From: Nemertoderma westbladi
Taxonomy: Eukaryota; Xenacoelomorpha; Nemertodermatida; Nemertodermatidae
Assembly (NCBI GenBank): GCA_032718475.1
Contig: JAUCBJ010003834.1
Coordinates: 1 to 64,000, forward strand
Reading direction: 5' to 3'
Length of the DNA stretch: 64,000 nt
Shown here: one piece after another, positions 10,142 to 21,504 of the stretch
Position numbering within the stretch: position 1 is the stretch's first letter
Layout of the letters: each line of letters opens with the position of its first letter
The notes under the pieces: generated by a model
Databases searched by the model: none
What the model saw: the letters and a program-made list of their open reading frames with translations, nothing else
Told to the model about the DNA's origin: nothing
Made by a program: the position numbers and the translations under genes

Positions 10142-13100
10142 TCAACTAGAAGACTCTCCACTGGTTCGCAGACTACAATAGAGGTGTAGGTTCAGAAGCA
10201 GCTCTCCACTGGTTCGCAAACTACAATAGAGTTGTAGGATCAGAAGCAGTTCTCGACTGGTTCGCAAACTACAATAGAGGTGTAGGTTCAGAAGCAGCTC
10301 TCCACTGGTTCGCAAACTACAATAGAGTTGTAGGTTCAGAAGCAGCTCTCCACTGGTTCGCAGCCTACAATAGAGGTGTAGGATCAGAAGCAGCTCTCCA
10401 CTGGTTCGCAAACTACAATAGAGGTGTAGGTTCAGAAGCAGCTCTCCACTGGTTCGCAGCCTACAATAGAGGTGTAGGTTCAGAAGCAGCTCTCCACTGG
10501 TTCGCAAACTACAATAGAGGTGTAGGTTCAGAAGCAGCTCTCCACTGGTTCGCAAACTACAATAGAGGTGTAGGTTCAGAAGCAGCTCTCCACTGGTTCG
10601 CAAACTACAATAGAGTTGTAGGTTCAGAAGTAGCACTCGACTGGTTCGCAAACTACAATAGAGGTGTAGGTTCAGAAGCAGCTCTCGACTGGTTCGCACC
10701 CTACAATAGAGGTGTAGGTTCAGAAGCAGCTCTCCACTGGTTCGCAGCCTACAATAGAGGTGTAGGTTCAGAAGCAGCTCTCCACTGGTTCGCAGCCTAC
10801 AATAGAGGTGTAGGATCAGAAGCAGTTCTCGACTGGTTCGCAAACTACAATAGAGGTGTAGGTTCAGAAGCAGCACTCGACTGGTTCGCAAACTACAATA
10901 TAGGTGCAGGTTCAGAAGCAGCTCTCCACTGGTTCGCAAACTACAATAGAGTTGTAGGTTCAGAAGCAGCTCTCCACTGGTTCGCAGCCTACAATAGAGG
11001 TGTAGGTTCAGAAGCAGCTCTCCACTGGTTCGCAAACTACAATAGAGGTGTAGGTTCAGAAGCAGCTCTCCACTGGTTCGCAACCTACAATAGAGGTGTA
11101 GGTTCAGAAGCAGCTCTCCACTGGTTCGCAAACTACAATAGAGATGTAGGTTCAGAAGCAGCTCTCCACTGGTTCGCAAACTACAATAGAGGTGTAGGTT
11201 CAGAAGCAGCTCTTCACTGGTTCGCAGCCTACAATAGAGGTGTAGGTTCAGAAGCAGCTCTCCACTGGTTCGCAGCCTACAATAGAGGTGTAGGTTCAGA
11301 AGCAGCTCTTCACTGGTTCGCAGCCTACAATAGAGGTGTAGGTTCAGAAGCAGCTCTCCACTGGTTCGCAAACTACAATAGAGGTGTAGGTTCAGAAGCA
11401 GCTCTCCACTGGTTCGCAACCTACAATAGAGGTGTAGGTTCAGAAGCAGCTCTCCACTGGTTCGCAGCCTACAATAGAGGTGTAGGTTCAGAAGCAGCTC
11501 TCCACTGGTTCGCAGCCTACAATAGAGGTGTAGGTTCAGAAGCAGCTCTCCACTGGTTCGCAGCCTACAATAGAGGTGTAGGTTCAGAAGCAGCTCTCCA
11601 CTGGTTCGCAGCCTACAATAGAGGTGTAGGTTCAGAAGCAGCTCTCCACTGGTTCGCAGCCTACAATAGAGGTGTAGGTTCAGAAGCAGCTCTCCACTGG
11701 TTCGCAGCCTACAATAGAGGTATAGGATCAGAAGCAGTTCTCGACTGGTTCGCAAACTACAATAGAGGTGTAGGTTCAGAAGCAGCTCTCCACTGGTTCG
11801 CAAACTACAATAGAGTTGTAGGTTCAGAAGTAGCACTCGACTGGTTCGAAAACTACAATAGAGGTGTAGGTTCAGAAGCAGCTCTCGACTGGTTCGCACC
11901 CTACAATAGAGGTGTAGGTTCAGAAGCAGCTCTCCACTGGTTCGCAGCCTACAATAGAGGTGTAGGTTCAGAAGCAGCTCTCCACTGGTTCGCAGCCTAC
12001 AATAGAGGTGTAGGATCAGAAGCAGTTCTCGACTGGTTCGCAAACTACAATAGAGGTGTAGGTTCAGAAGCAGCTCTCCACTGGTTCGCAAACTACAATA
12101 GAGGTGTAGGTTCAGAAGCAGCTCTCCACTGGTTCGCAAACTACAATAGAGTTGTAGGTTCAGAAGCAGCTCTCCACTGGTTCGCAAACTACAATAGAGG
12201 TGTAGGTTCAGAAGCAGCTCTTCACTGGTTCGCAGCCTACAATAGAGGTGTAGGTTCAGAAGCAGCTCTCCACTGGTTCGCAGCCTACAATAGAGGTGTA
12301 GGTTCAGAAGCAGCTCTTCACTGGTTCGCAGCCTACAATAGAGGTGTAGGTTCAGAAGCAGCTCTCCACTGGTTCGCAAACTACAATAGAGGTGTAGGTT
12401 CAGAAGCAGCTCTCCACTGGTTCGCAACCTACAATAGAGGTGTAGGTTCAGAAGCAGCTCTCCACTGGTTCGCAGCCTACAATAGAGGTGTAGGTTCAGA
12501 AGCAGCTCTCCACTGGTTCGCAACCTACAATAGAGGTGTAGGTTCAGAAGCAGCTCTCCACTGGTTCGCAGCCTACAATAGAGGTGTAGGATCAGAAGCA
12601 GTTCTCGACTGGTTCGCAAACTACAATAGAGGTGTAGGTTCAGAAGCAGCTCTCCACTGGTTCGCAAACTACAATAGAGGTGTAGGTTCAGAAGCAGCTC
12701 TCCACTGGTTCGCAAACTACAATAGAGTTGTAGGTTCAGAAGTAGCACTCGACTGGTTCGCAAACTACAATAGAGGTGTAGGTTCAGAAGCAGCTCTCGA
12801 CTGGTTCGCAGCCTACAATAGAGGTGCAGGTTCAGAAGCAGCTCCCCACTGGTTCGCAGCCTACAATAGAGGTGTAGGTTCAGAAGCAGCTCTCCACTGG
12901 TTCGCAAACTACAATAGAGGTGTAGGTTCAGAAGCAGCTCTCCACTGGTTCGCAGCCTACAATAGAGGTGCAGGTTCAGAAGCAGCTCTCCACTGGTTCG
13001 CAGCCTACAATAGAGGTGCAGGTTCAGAAGCAGCTCTCCACTGGTTCGCAAACTACAATAGAGGTGTAGGTTCAGAAGCAGCTCTCCACTGGTTCGCAGC

Positions 13101-15120
13101 CTACAATAGAGGTGCAGGTTCAGAAGCAGCTCTCCACTGGTTCGCAGCCTACAATAGAGGTGCAGGTTCAGAAGCAGCTCTCCACTGGTTCGCAAACTAC
13201 AATAGAGGTGTAGGTTCAGAAGCAGCTCTCCACTGGTTCGCAAACTACAATAGAGGTGTAGGTTCAGAAGCAGCTCTCCACTGGTTCGCAAACTACAATA
13301 GAGGTGTAGGTTCAGAAGCAGCTCTCCACTGGTTCGCAGCCTACAATAGAGGTGCAGGTTCAGAAGCAGCTCTCCACTGGTTCGCAAACTACAATAGAGG
13401 TGTAGGTTCAGAAGCAGCTCTCCACTGGTTCGCAAACTACAATAGAGGTGTAGGTTCAGAAGCAGCTCTCCACTGGTTCGCAAACTACAATAGAGGTGTA
13501 GGTTCAGAAGCAGCTCTCCACTGGTTCGCAAACTACAATAGAGGTGTAGGTTCAGAAGCAGCTCTCCACTGGTTCGCAGCCTACAATAGAGGTGTAGGTT
13601 CAGAAGCAGCTCTCCACTGGTTCGCAGCCTACAATAGAGTTGTAGGTTCAGAAGCAGCTCTCCACTGGTTCGCAGCCTACAATAGAGGTGCAGGTTCAGA
13701 AGCAGCTCTCCACTGGTTCGCAAACTACAATAGAGGTGTAGGTTCAGAAGCAGCTCTCCACTGGTTCGCAAACTACAATAGAGGTGTAGGTTCAGAAGCA
13801 GCTCTCCACTGGTTCGCAAACTACAATAGAGGTGTAGGTTCAGAAGCAGCTCTCCACTGGTTCGCAGCCTACAATAGAGGTGTAGGTTCAGAAGCAGCTC
13901 TCCACTGGTTCGCAGCCTACAATAGAGGTGTAGGATCAGAAGCAGTTCTCGACTGGTTCGCAAACTACAATAGAGGTGTAGGTTCAGAAGCAGCTCTCCA
14001 CTGGTTCGCAAACTACAATAGAGGTGTAGGTTCAGAAGCAGCTCTCCACTGGTTCGCAAACTACAATAGAGTTGTAGGTTCAGAAGCAGCTCTCCACTGG
14101 TTCGCAAACTACAATAGAGGTGTAGGTTCAGAAGCAGCTCTTCACTGGTTCGCAGCCTACAATAGAGGTGTAGGTTCAGAAGCAGCTCTCCACTGGTTCG
14201 CAGCCTACAATAGAGGTGTAGGTTCAGAAGCAGCTCTTCACTGGTTCGCAGCCTACAATAGAGGTGTAGGTTCAGAAGCAGCTCTCCACTGGTTCGCAAA
14301 CTACAATAGAGGTGTAGGTTCAGAAGCAGCTCTCCACTGGTTCGCAACCTACAATAGAGGTGTAGGTTCAGAAGCAGCTCTCCACTGGTTCGCAGCCTAC
14401 AATAGAGGTGTAGGTTCAGAAGCAGCTCTCCACTGGTTCGCAACCTACAATAGAGGTGTAGGTTCAGAAGCAGCTCTCCACTGGTTCGCAGCCTACAATA
14501 GAGGTGTAGGATCAGAAGCAGTTCTCGACTGGTTCGCAAACTACAATAGAGGTGTAGGTTCAGAAGCAGCTCTCCACTGGTTCGCAAACTACAATAGAGG
14601 TGTAGGTTCAGAAGCAGCTCTCCACTGGTTCGCAAACTACAATAGAGTTGTAGGTTCAGAAGTAGCACTCGACTGGTTCGCAAACTACAATAGAGGTGTA
14701 GGTTCAGAAGCAGCTCTCGACTGGTTCGCAGCCTACAATAGAGGTGCAGGTTCAGAAGCAGCTCCCCACTGGTTCGCAGCCTACAATAGAGGTGTAGGTT
14801 CAGAAGCAGCTCTCCACTGGTTCGCAGCCTACAATAGAGGTGCAGGTTCAGAAGCAGCTCTCCACTGGTTCGCAAACTACAATAGAGGTGTAGGTTCAGA
14901 AGCAGCTCTCCACTGGTTCGCAAACTACAATAGAGGTGTAGGTTCAGAAGCAGCTCTCCACTGGTTCGCAAACTACAATAGAGGTGTAGGTTCAGAAGCA
15001 GCTCTCCACTGGTTCGCAACCTACAATAGATGTGTAGGTTCAGAAGCAGCTCTCCACTGGTTCGCAAACTACAACAGAGGTGTAGGTTCAGAAGCAGCTC
15101 TCCACTGGTTTGCAGCCTAC
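10142..15120. repeat. 48-bp satellite array, about 104 units
   Basis: The unit is 48 bp and contains CTACAATAGAGGTGTAG, whose ends can pair as a 5-bp hairpin. Units differ at a few positions (AAACTAC / AGCCTAC, GGTGTAGG / GTTGTAGG, GCTCTCCAC / GTTCTCGAC), and these variants recur in fixed order. A block of about 880 bp at 12,001 recurs at 13,921, exactly 40 units later, and another variant pattern recurs 25 units (1200 bp) apart. Because 48 is divisible by three and the unit has no stop in one minus frame, a 1,641-codon frame (16-residue repeat LRTSGELLLNLHLYCS) stays open. I do not treat it as a gene. Confidence 0.95.
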
Positions 15121-15371
15121 AATGAAGTAGTGAAGTAGTCTGTGAAGTAGTAGTAACTTAGTAGCACTATAACTATGTATGGGTTTATAATATCTGCTAA
15201 CTTTTTAAAGAGGCTAATGTGGTCGATTTCGTCAAATGCCGATTCTATATCTAACTGGCACGGGTAAAGAGGAGACCCATTCTTCCTATAATGTTCCATA
15301 CATTCCAGGATTAAGCTGATGGCAAGATCTGTACCTATTCCCTTTTTGAAGCCTAGCTGGTGAGTATGAGT
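15121..15371 (-). pseudogene. LINE-U ORF2, central RT fragment
   Basis: The minus-strand translation contains RT motifs of a CR1/jockey-like LINE: LGFKKGIGTDLAISLI (finger/palm region) and LDIESAFDEIDHISLF, carrying the first catalytic Asp of the palm. It ends where the 48-bp satellite begins, so the catalytic YADD or FADD region and the 3' end are missing. Its upstream part continues at 19,127 on the other side of an inserted RTE-like element. Removing that element and one target duplication keeps the reading frame across the junction, which shows the two halves were one ORF. Confidence 0.85.
15362..15371. repeat. Target-site duplication of the RTE insertion, left copy
   Basis: GAGTATGAGT, identical to 19,127-19,136. 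It borders the RTE-like element and derives from LINE-U. Confidence 0.9.
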
Positions 15372-18300
15372 TGTCAGGTCAGGTATTCTAGGTCATTGAT
15401 CAAGAAAACTTGCCACCTCCATGCAGCATAAAGGAGGTGCCACCTGTAGCTGCATAGACCCTCTTACTAGGGCAAATCTGGCCCTGTAACTAGGACCCCC
15501 TTCGTTCTGGGATAAGGATGCCCTTGGTCCTGGATTAAGGACCCATATACTTGGCTGCAGGGGTATATGGCCTGACCAGGCAGATGGTGATCTACCAATG
15601 GCTGGTTAGGAGTAGAGTGTTCTCATGTCCACTCTGAGGGCACTTCACTGCGACCTGCACCTGGCAGCAAGGGTACAGGGCATGACCCAGCAGATGAGCT
15701 GCAACAGCCAATGGTGGGTCATGTACGCCAGAGTAGATATGGGTGATGGGCCGCATATCTGACTCCATTGCGACACCCACCCTGTGGAATGGCAAACCAG
15801 GGTGTGGTATTTGCCCCGAGAGCTGACTCGGCAAAAAAGCACCCCCCAACCCCCACTATGGATTACATTAGCAATGCGGAGGTCCGGCCACTAGAGGCCA
15901 GTGGAATTACCGGACACAATCGGCCTCACAGGCGTCAGTTAACTCCTGACCGGCTGCCTGTCTCACCCCCTACTGGAGAGAGAGCAGCCAACAATTCTTT
16001 GAGTCCCTTTCCTGATGACCTTTCTGGCCCAAACCCTGGGTCACCAGGGAGGCCAGATTGTGATGGGGAGAGGGATTCTGGAGTTGGAGGCTACTCTCAT
16101 GTTCCACCCCGACCAACAAAGCCATTGGTGAATCTGAGGCAAGTCACTAGACTAGCCTCAGTAAACACCCTAACACTCGGGTCCCCAATGCGACAAGGTG
16201 AGCTGACTGCCTTGGCAGATAAGCTTTCTCTTAGCGCAGTGGGTGTTCAAGAGCACCGAATGCAGACTGGACAGACTGATGAGGTTCTGATTAAGGACAT
16301 GGGGGGCGGTTGGCGACTCGCCCTCGCGTCAGCAGATGATAGTGGCAATGGTGGAATTGGTCTATTGATGAATCCAACTGCACATGCAGCATTGGACAAA
16401 ATAGACCATATCTCTAACCGCATCATCCGTTGCCACTTCTCATGTTCTGGAAGACTGGCTAAGAAGTTTCCTAAGGTGGTTCTGATTGTGTGCTACTCTC
16501 CAACTAGTGTTGCCCCTGTAGAGGAGGTGGAAAACTTCTACCACAATCTACAAGCAGCAACTGATGGAGTGGATCAGCATGCATTCTTAACATTCCTGGG
16601 AGACTTTAATGCAAGTCTGCATCAATCACCTACATCGCCCTGGGTCTATAGCAATAGTGTTAACCGAAATTCTGTCCATCTTCAGGATTTTATCTCTGGA
16701 AATGGATTGTTTTCGGCTGGAACCCAGTTCAAGAAGCGAACTGGAAAGCTATGGACTCATAGTGGACCCAGTGGTCACAAGTCCCAGATAGACCATATTC
16801 TGTTTCGTAGGAAATACAGGAGCTCTATACAAGACTGTAATGCATTTACACTTCGACCCTTCTCCAGTGATCACCGCCTTATTGTGGCCAAGGTAAGACT
16901 TAGTCTGCGTGCTAGCAGAACAACGAAATCTGCCTTGCCACGGCATGACTGGTCCTCTCTGTTGCAACAGCCAAGTGTGAGATCCAGCTTCACACTACAG
17001 CTGAGCAACAGGTATGAGGCTCTTGCCTCTGAGGCGGCAGATCACTGTGAGGGCTATACTGCCTTTACAGAAGCAGTTAAGTTAGCAGCTGCAGAAACAG
17101 TTCCTGTATACCCTCGAAACAGGAAAAGGGCCCCCTGGACTGACAACAAAATTCAGAAGTGCCGAAATGACCTTCATAAGGCGCAGAAAGAGTCCCGACT
17201 CAAACAGACTACAGCGGCCAAGAATGCAGTTAAAGCTGCATCTAGGTCCCTGAACAGGCAGTACTCTGTTAATCTACAGGAGCTAATAAACCAACAGGTT
17301 GATGCCATCAATGATGCTGACGACAGCAGGCAATCATCCCAGGCATGGAAATCGATCAATCTGCTTACTGGGCGGAAAAGCCAACCAACCACCAAGGTTA
17401 AGGCTGAATCACCAGCCGATCGCCTCAATGGTTGGAAAGCCCACTTTGAAAAGCTCCTCAATAATGACAGGGTATTGCCTGATAACTTTATAGAAGTAAA
17501 AGTGTCTGAGTCTGTACTCCCAGATATTCCCATTGGCGATATCTCCTTTGCAGAAGTGAAGGCTGCTGCAAAGAGCATTAAGACCAATCGTGCCAGTGGA
17601 GTAGATGGTGTTCCCCCTGAGGTCTTTAAAATACCTGAGTGTTTAAAGCTCATCTATCCCATCATAGTAGACATGTACCGTACAACAAGAGTCCCACAAG
17701 AAATGAAAACAAATAAGTTGGTGCCAGTTCCCAAGAAGGGCAACCTAACACTCTATGGTTCTTTTCGGGGAATCTCATTGATCTCGATTGCTGCAAAACT
17801 ATACAATAGAATTCTATTAAATCGCATCAGGGATCCCATTGAGAGACTGCTACGTGGAAATCAGAATGGGTTCCGTAAAGGTCGTGGGACCATGGAGCCC
17901 ATTTTGGCACTTAGAAGGATAATTGAAGAGTTATCAAAAAAGAAAGACAGGCATCTGGCTGTTATCTTTGTTGACTTCTTCAAGGCCTTTGATTCAGTCT
18001 CTCGCTCACGTATGTTCAGCATACTTTCATTATATGGGATTCCTGATGAAATTATTGCAGCAATCAGATCAGTATACGATGGTTCGACAACATTTGTGTC
18101 TACTGTTGACGGTGACACAGAACCATTTGAAGTGTTATGGGGCGTCCTCCAAGGAGACACACTTGCACCATTCTTGTTCATTATTGTGGTTGACTATGTT
18201 CTACGCATGTCCTTAGATCATCATAATGATGATGGGGTGATGATAACTCCACCTACTGGCTCCAGAAGTCGAGGAAATCCTGCCAAGTACCTAACTGATC

Positions 18301-19126
18301 TAGACTTTGCTGATGACTTAGGAGTACTCTCAGAATCATTAGAGGGAGCCCAGCGGCTCCTCAGCTCATTAGAACATGCTGCTTCTAGTGTTGGTCTTTT
18401 TATTAACTCCAGAAAGACCAAAATTCTGACAGTTAACTTTGAAAGTCCTCAGCAAGTCTCTGATCGGATGAGCATAAGCTCAAAGGATGGTATGCTTGAG
18501 CATGTGGACGACTTCTGTTACCTGGGATCATGGATCCGAAAGTCAGGTGAGGACCTTCGAATACGTAAGGGAAAGGCATGGGCAGCCTTGAATAGGCTTT
18601 CCAGGATTTGGAAGTCACCTAGAATTAATCGGAAACTTAAGGTCCGATTATTTAGAGCAGCAGTAGTTCCAGTACTCCTCTACGGGAGTCCATGCTGGGC
18701 TCTAACTGCTGAGGACACCAAATCTCTGGATGGCACATTCACAAGAATGCTACGCCGGGTACATTGTGTCAAGTACAATGCACACATCTCCAACCAGACA
18801 CTATATAACATTGGAGGTGTCTCATTGGTTCCCCCAAGCTTGACACTAGAACAAAATCGCCTCCGCTTTGCAGGACATTGCTTTCGCCGTGAGGACCAGC
18901 CAGTGCATAATCTTGTACTTTGGCAGCCTCATGGAGTGAATAAGCATGGTGGACAGCCCATGACTTTCTTGAGACGCATCTTAAAGGACACTGGCCTTAA
19001 AGATGCGGATGATCTAGCAAATGTCATGGGTGACAGGGAGTTGTGGCGGTGCAATTTTGTTGACAAGCCGGCACAGCATTCTTAAAAATGCAGCTGCAAT
19101 GCAGCATGCCGATCCTAGTAGTAGTA
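15372..19126 (+). mobile_element. Full-length RTE-like non-LTR retrotransposon
   Basis: The element is about 3.75 kb with a 5' leader of about 400 bp, one long intact ORF, a very short 3' UTR of about 40 bp and a (TAG)n tail. It is bordered by a 10-bp direct duplication and sits inside LINE-U. Other copies of its 3' end are at 1-35, 27,272-27,625 and 60,976-61,414. The short 3' UTR, single ORF and microsatellite tail are typical of the RTE clade. The intact frame and clean duplication suggest a recent insertion. Confidence 0.92.
15789..19085 (+). CDS. RTE-like LINE protein: APE-type endonuclease and reverse transcriptase
   Basis: About 1,098 residues from the ATG at 15,789; the frame is open slightly further upstream but without an ATG. 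Residues about 1-130 are Pro/Gly-rich and unassigned. Residues about 130-365 form an exonuclease-endonuclease-phosphatase domain with Glu155 (VQEHR), Asp272 (GDFNAS) and the Ser-Asp-His motif at 360-362. The RT domain covers about 590-890, with VDFFKAFDS, GVLQGDTLAP and the catalytic FADD at 840-843. The C-terminal domain (LDGTFTRMLRRVH, LRFAGHCFRRED) is characteristic of RTE-type LINEs. By family knowledge the protein nicks target DNA and primes cDNA synthesis there. All key residues are present, so this copy could be active. Confidence 0.93.
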   Translation: MANQGVVFAPRADSAKKHPPTPTMDYISNAEVRPLEASGITGHNRPHRRQLTPDRLPVSPPTGERAANNSLSPFPDDLSGPNPGSPGRPDCDGERDSGVGGYSHVPPRPTKPLVNLRQVTRLASVNTLTLGSPMRQGELTALADKLSLSAVGVQEHRMQTGQTDEVLIKDMGGGWRLALASADDSGNGGIGLLMNPTAHAALDKIDHISNRIIRCHFSCSGRLAKKFPKVVLIVCYSPTSVAPVEEVENFYHNLQAATDGVDQHAFLTFLGDFNASLHQSPTSPWVYSNSVNRNSVHLQDFISGNGLFSAGTQFKKRTGKLWTHSGPSGHKSQIDHILFRRKYRSSIQDCNAFTLRPFSSDHRLIVAKVRLSLRASRTTKSALPRHDWSSLLQQPSVRSSFTLQLSNRYEALASEAADHCEGYTAFTEAVKLAAAETVPVYPRNRKRAPWTDNKIQKCRNDLHKAQKESRLKQTTAAKNAVKAASRSLNRQYSVNLQELINQQVDAINDADDSRQSSQAWKSINLLTGRKSQPTTKVKAESPADRLNGWKAHFEKLLNNDRVLPDNFIEVKVSESVLPDIPIGDISFAEVKAAAKSIKTNRASGVDGVPPEVFKIPECLKLIYPIIVDMYRTTRVPQEMKTNKLVPVPKKGNLTLYGSFRGISLISIAAKLYNRILLNRIRDPIERLLRGNQNGFRKGRGTMEPILALRRIIEELSKKKDRHLAVIFVDFFKAFDSVSRSRMFSILSLYGIPDEIIAAIRSVYDGSTTFVSTVDGDTEPFEVLWGVLQGDTLAPFLFIIVVDYVLRMSLDHHNDDGVMITPPTGSRSRGNPAKYLTDLDFADDLGVLSESLEGAQRLLSSLEHAASSVGLFINSRKTKILTVNFESPQQVSDRMSISSKDGMLEHVDDFCYLGSWIRKSGEDLRIRKGKAWAALNRLSRIWKSPRINRKLKVRLFRAAVVPVLLYGSPCWALTAEDTKSLDGTFTRMLRRVHCVKYNAHISNQTLYNIGGVSLVPPSLTLEQNRLRFAGHCFRREDQPVHNLVLWQPHGVNKHGGQPMTFLRRILKDTGLKDADDLANVMGDRELWRCNFVDKPAQHS

Positions 19127-19136
19127 GAGTATGAGT
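19127..19136. repeat. Target-site duplication of the RTE insertion, right copy
   Basis: GAGTATGAGT, identical to 15,362-15,371. It follows the (TAG)n tail directly. Confidence 0.9.
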
Positions 19137-20863
19137 AAGAGCCCCTTGGTCCTTGAAATATAATTGCAGGATGCTACCTTCAAATATTTTAGCCAGTGTA
19201 TATTGTATAAACTGTGGCTATCGGTTTGTATGAGTTTCCTTTGAGGCGACTCTTACTTTTGCCTTTGTATAGGTGGGTAACGACCGTCTCACCAAAGCAT
19301 TTAGGAACTGCACCAAGCCGGATACTGGCATTGAATATAAGGGAAATTGCTGTGCAGGTTGTCCCATTTCCCATTTGTCCCATTTGAAATCAGGGGACTT
19401 ACCTTTGTTTAATTGTGCTATGACTTTGCGTATTGTGACTGGCGAAATGTTTGGGGATTCTGTGCCTTTGCACCGAAGCAGAAGTGACTCTCTTAGGATA
19501 TTTATATCATCAGACTCTTTTGTGGTGGCCTTGTCTGACAATTTGTCACGGATTAGGAGTTCTGCAGTTGCAGGGATATTGTATGCTGAGGCTGACTCTC
19601 TTCCAAAGTATGTCCAGAAAGATTTGGGTTTGTGTTTGTATTTTTTCGTAACCCCACTGATTCTTTTCCGTACTTGAGATTTTACTAAGAAATTTCTAAA
19701 TTTACGAACAAGTTTTTTAGACGAGTGAAAAGCACCCTTAAGGCGTTCTTTGTCTTCAGGGTCCTGGCAATCATGCCACGCTTTGTAAAGTTTTCCGGAC
19801 ACTACTGTTCTCTCTTTTAATTTGGCGGAATGCAGCCAAGGGGTCTTCCTTTTCCCTTTTGCGAATCGCTTTTTAGGGATATTATTATGAGCGGCAGACT
19901 GTAATATCTCTTCCAGCTTGTGGGTGAACTCATCTAACTGGGCGATATTCCAGTTTATGGATGTAGGATACTTATGCAGCAATGAGACCAAAGCCTCTTC
20001 CACCTTGTTGCCGTATGATTCTAGGTTGGTTTGTGAAGCCTTTCCCCAATCATAATTCCGAGATCGAAATGTGGTATTTTTAGGCATATCTGGTATATCT
20101 GGCTTGGCATTGCCATGTATACCCTGTCTTAGGGTTAATATAATAGGAATGTGGTCAGAGTGATTAAGGATTGGATCCATCTTAAAGATTTTACCATAGC
20201 AGTGTTGCAGCTCCGTGTCTGGTAATATAACATGGTCAATGTATGATGTACTTACATTGTTCCTGTAGGGGGTAAATCGTGCTCCACTGAATGTTGGGTA
20301 AGTATCAGCAGCTGAGAGTTTATTAAGTGTCAGGAACTTATTTAACTTATTCCCATTCGTAGAAGGTGCTTGGCGGCAGTAGCGGCTTCCCTGAGAGTGT
20401 CCAACATCACCGTTCACATCCATGAGTAGTATGGGAGTGACATCTGCATGGCTTGCTATCAGGCCTTCTAGCGCCCAATAAAATGGTTATATGTATCTTT
20501 TCCATTACTGGGATCAGGAGCATAGCAGCAGAGGATGAGTAATTGTTTACTGAATTATTTGGAATTTGTAACTATACCTACTATATCATCTTCTGACTCA
20601 ACCCTGGTGTACATCCCTTGATCAAGCAATGAGTTCAGAATAAAGAGGAAAACCCCACCTGCACCACATCTCCTATTTGGATTAGCCATAAGTGTGCTAA
20701 TTGAGAGAAGACAATGGAAGTCCCTGTTGAGTGTGTTCAGCAACTCCTTGGCCTCCATGATATCCAACCAGTGTTCTTGAATGCTGAGCACATCTAGTTG
20801 ATGAAGTAGATGAACGATATAATCCGGGTTATTGTTGAATCCTTTGCAATTGTATGTACCCAT
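19137..20863 (-). pseudogene. LINE-U ORF2, endonuclease and N-terminal RT part
   Basis: ORF2 appears to start at 20,863 (MGTYNCKGFNNNPDY). The APE-type endonuclease has its catalytic Glu in LSIQEHWL and, after a break near 20,450, LCCYAPDPS, LMDVNGDVG (Asp-Asn), YIDHVILPD and HSDHIPII (Ser-Asp-His). A linker follows (20,423-19,218), then the RT start (NKGKSPD, FNASIRLGAVPKCFGE). At least three frame changes break the ORF: near 20,450, near 19,380 and near 19,200. Its continuation is at 15,371-15,121. The clade is CR1/jockey-like by eye; a tree would be needed to place it. Confidence 0.85.
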
Positions 20864-20957
20864 TCTTATCTGAGTGACGTTATCCTGGGATGTACTGCCC
20901 GACTGGAATGGTATATGGTTGCTTGGTGAGGTACTGGAATTTATTAGCTGCTGTATG

Positions 20958-21504
20958 TTAAAGATTATACCGGGAGCTCCACCTATACCTCCCTTGTGAT
21001 TGTGGGTGGTATCGAGCAGGAGCAGGGTGATCTAGCCATTTGCGACAAAAGAATCCCTGGGGCCAGAAATATTTATCTAAGAGTACTGATAACTTGGTAT
21101 TATCTCTTAGGACTGAGAAGCGCATGTTTTGTGTCTCCCTGAAGATCCGAGCTGTTTTAACATGGTATGCTTGTATATTTCTTCTGAGTAGGAAATTAGT
21201 AATATCCTCCTCTGAGTAGCGGCGGGGCACACCCGTAAATGTAGAAGTCTGTAGTTTCCTCTATGAGATTGAAATCTGTGTCCGCATTGTATGAGCTAGA
21301 TGGTAATTTAGTAAGAATGTGTGAGTTATTGTTGTGCCTGTTATGGTTTCTGTGATTACTTCTATCAGCCTGTGACCTAGAGGCAAACTGGTTATAGTTA
21401 ATGGTCTTATGACCTGACGAATATGCATCTGTTTTATCCTGATATTGAGGGCGATAACTGCATTTAATATTAGGCGGGTTATTTTTGATATCACTATGTC
21501 CCAA
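20958..21504 (-). pseudogene. LINE-U ORF1, C-terminal RRM-like domain
   Basis: Two overlapping frames (21,504-21,196 and 21,230-20,958) appear to be one ORF broken by a frameshift near 21,215. The upstream part is Asn/His/Ser-rich. The downstream part reads VPRRYSEEDITNFLL, then RFSVLRDNTKLSVLL and FWPQGFFCRKWL. This resembles the RRM-like nucleic-acid binding domain at the end of many LINE ORF1 proteins, where the FWP-G---WL signature follows the last strand. Its likely role is binding element RNA. It lies 94 bp upstream of ORF2. Confidence 0.6.

Noticed and set aside
10142-15067. A 1,641-codon minus-strand ORF with 16-residue repeats as a real protein gene
   Set aside because: It is fully explained by a 48-bp tandem repeat whose unit lacks a stop in one frame; no unique flanks, signal peptide or start context.
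10142-15120. CRISPR array
   Set aside because: The repeats are head-to-tail without unique spacers, and the context is animal retroelements.
17174-17653. Minus-strand ORF within the RTE element
   Set aside because: It is antisense to the intact endonuclease-RT ORF and shows no independent domain.
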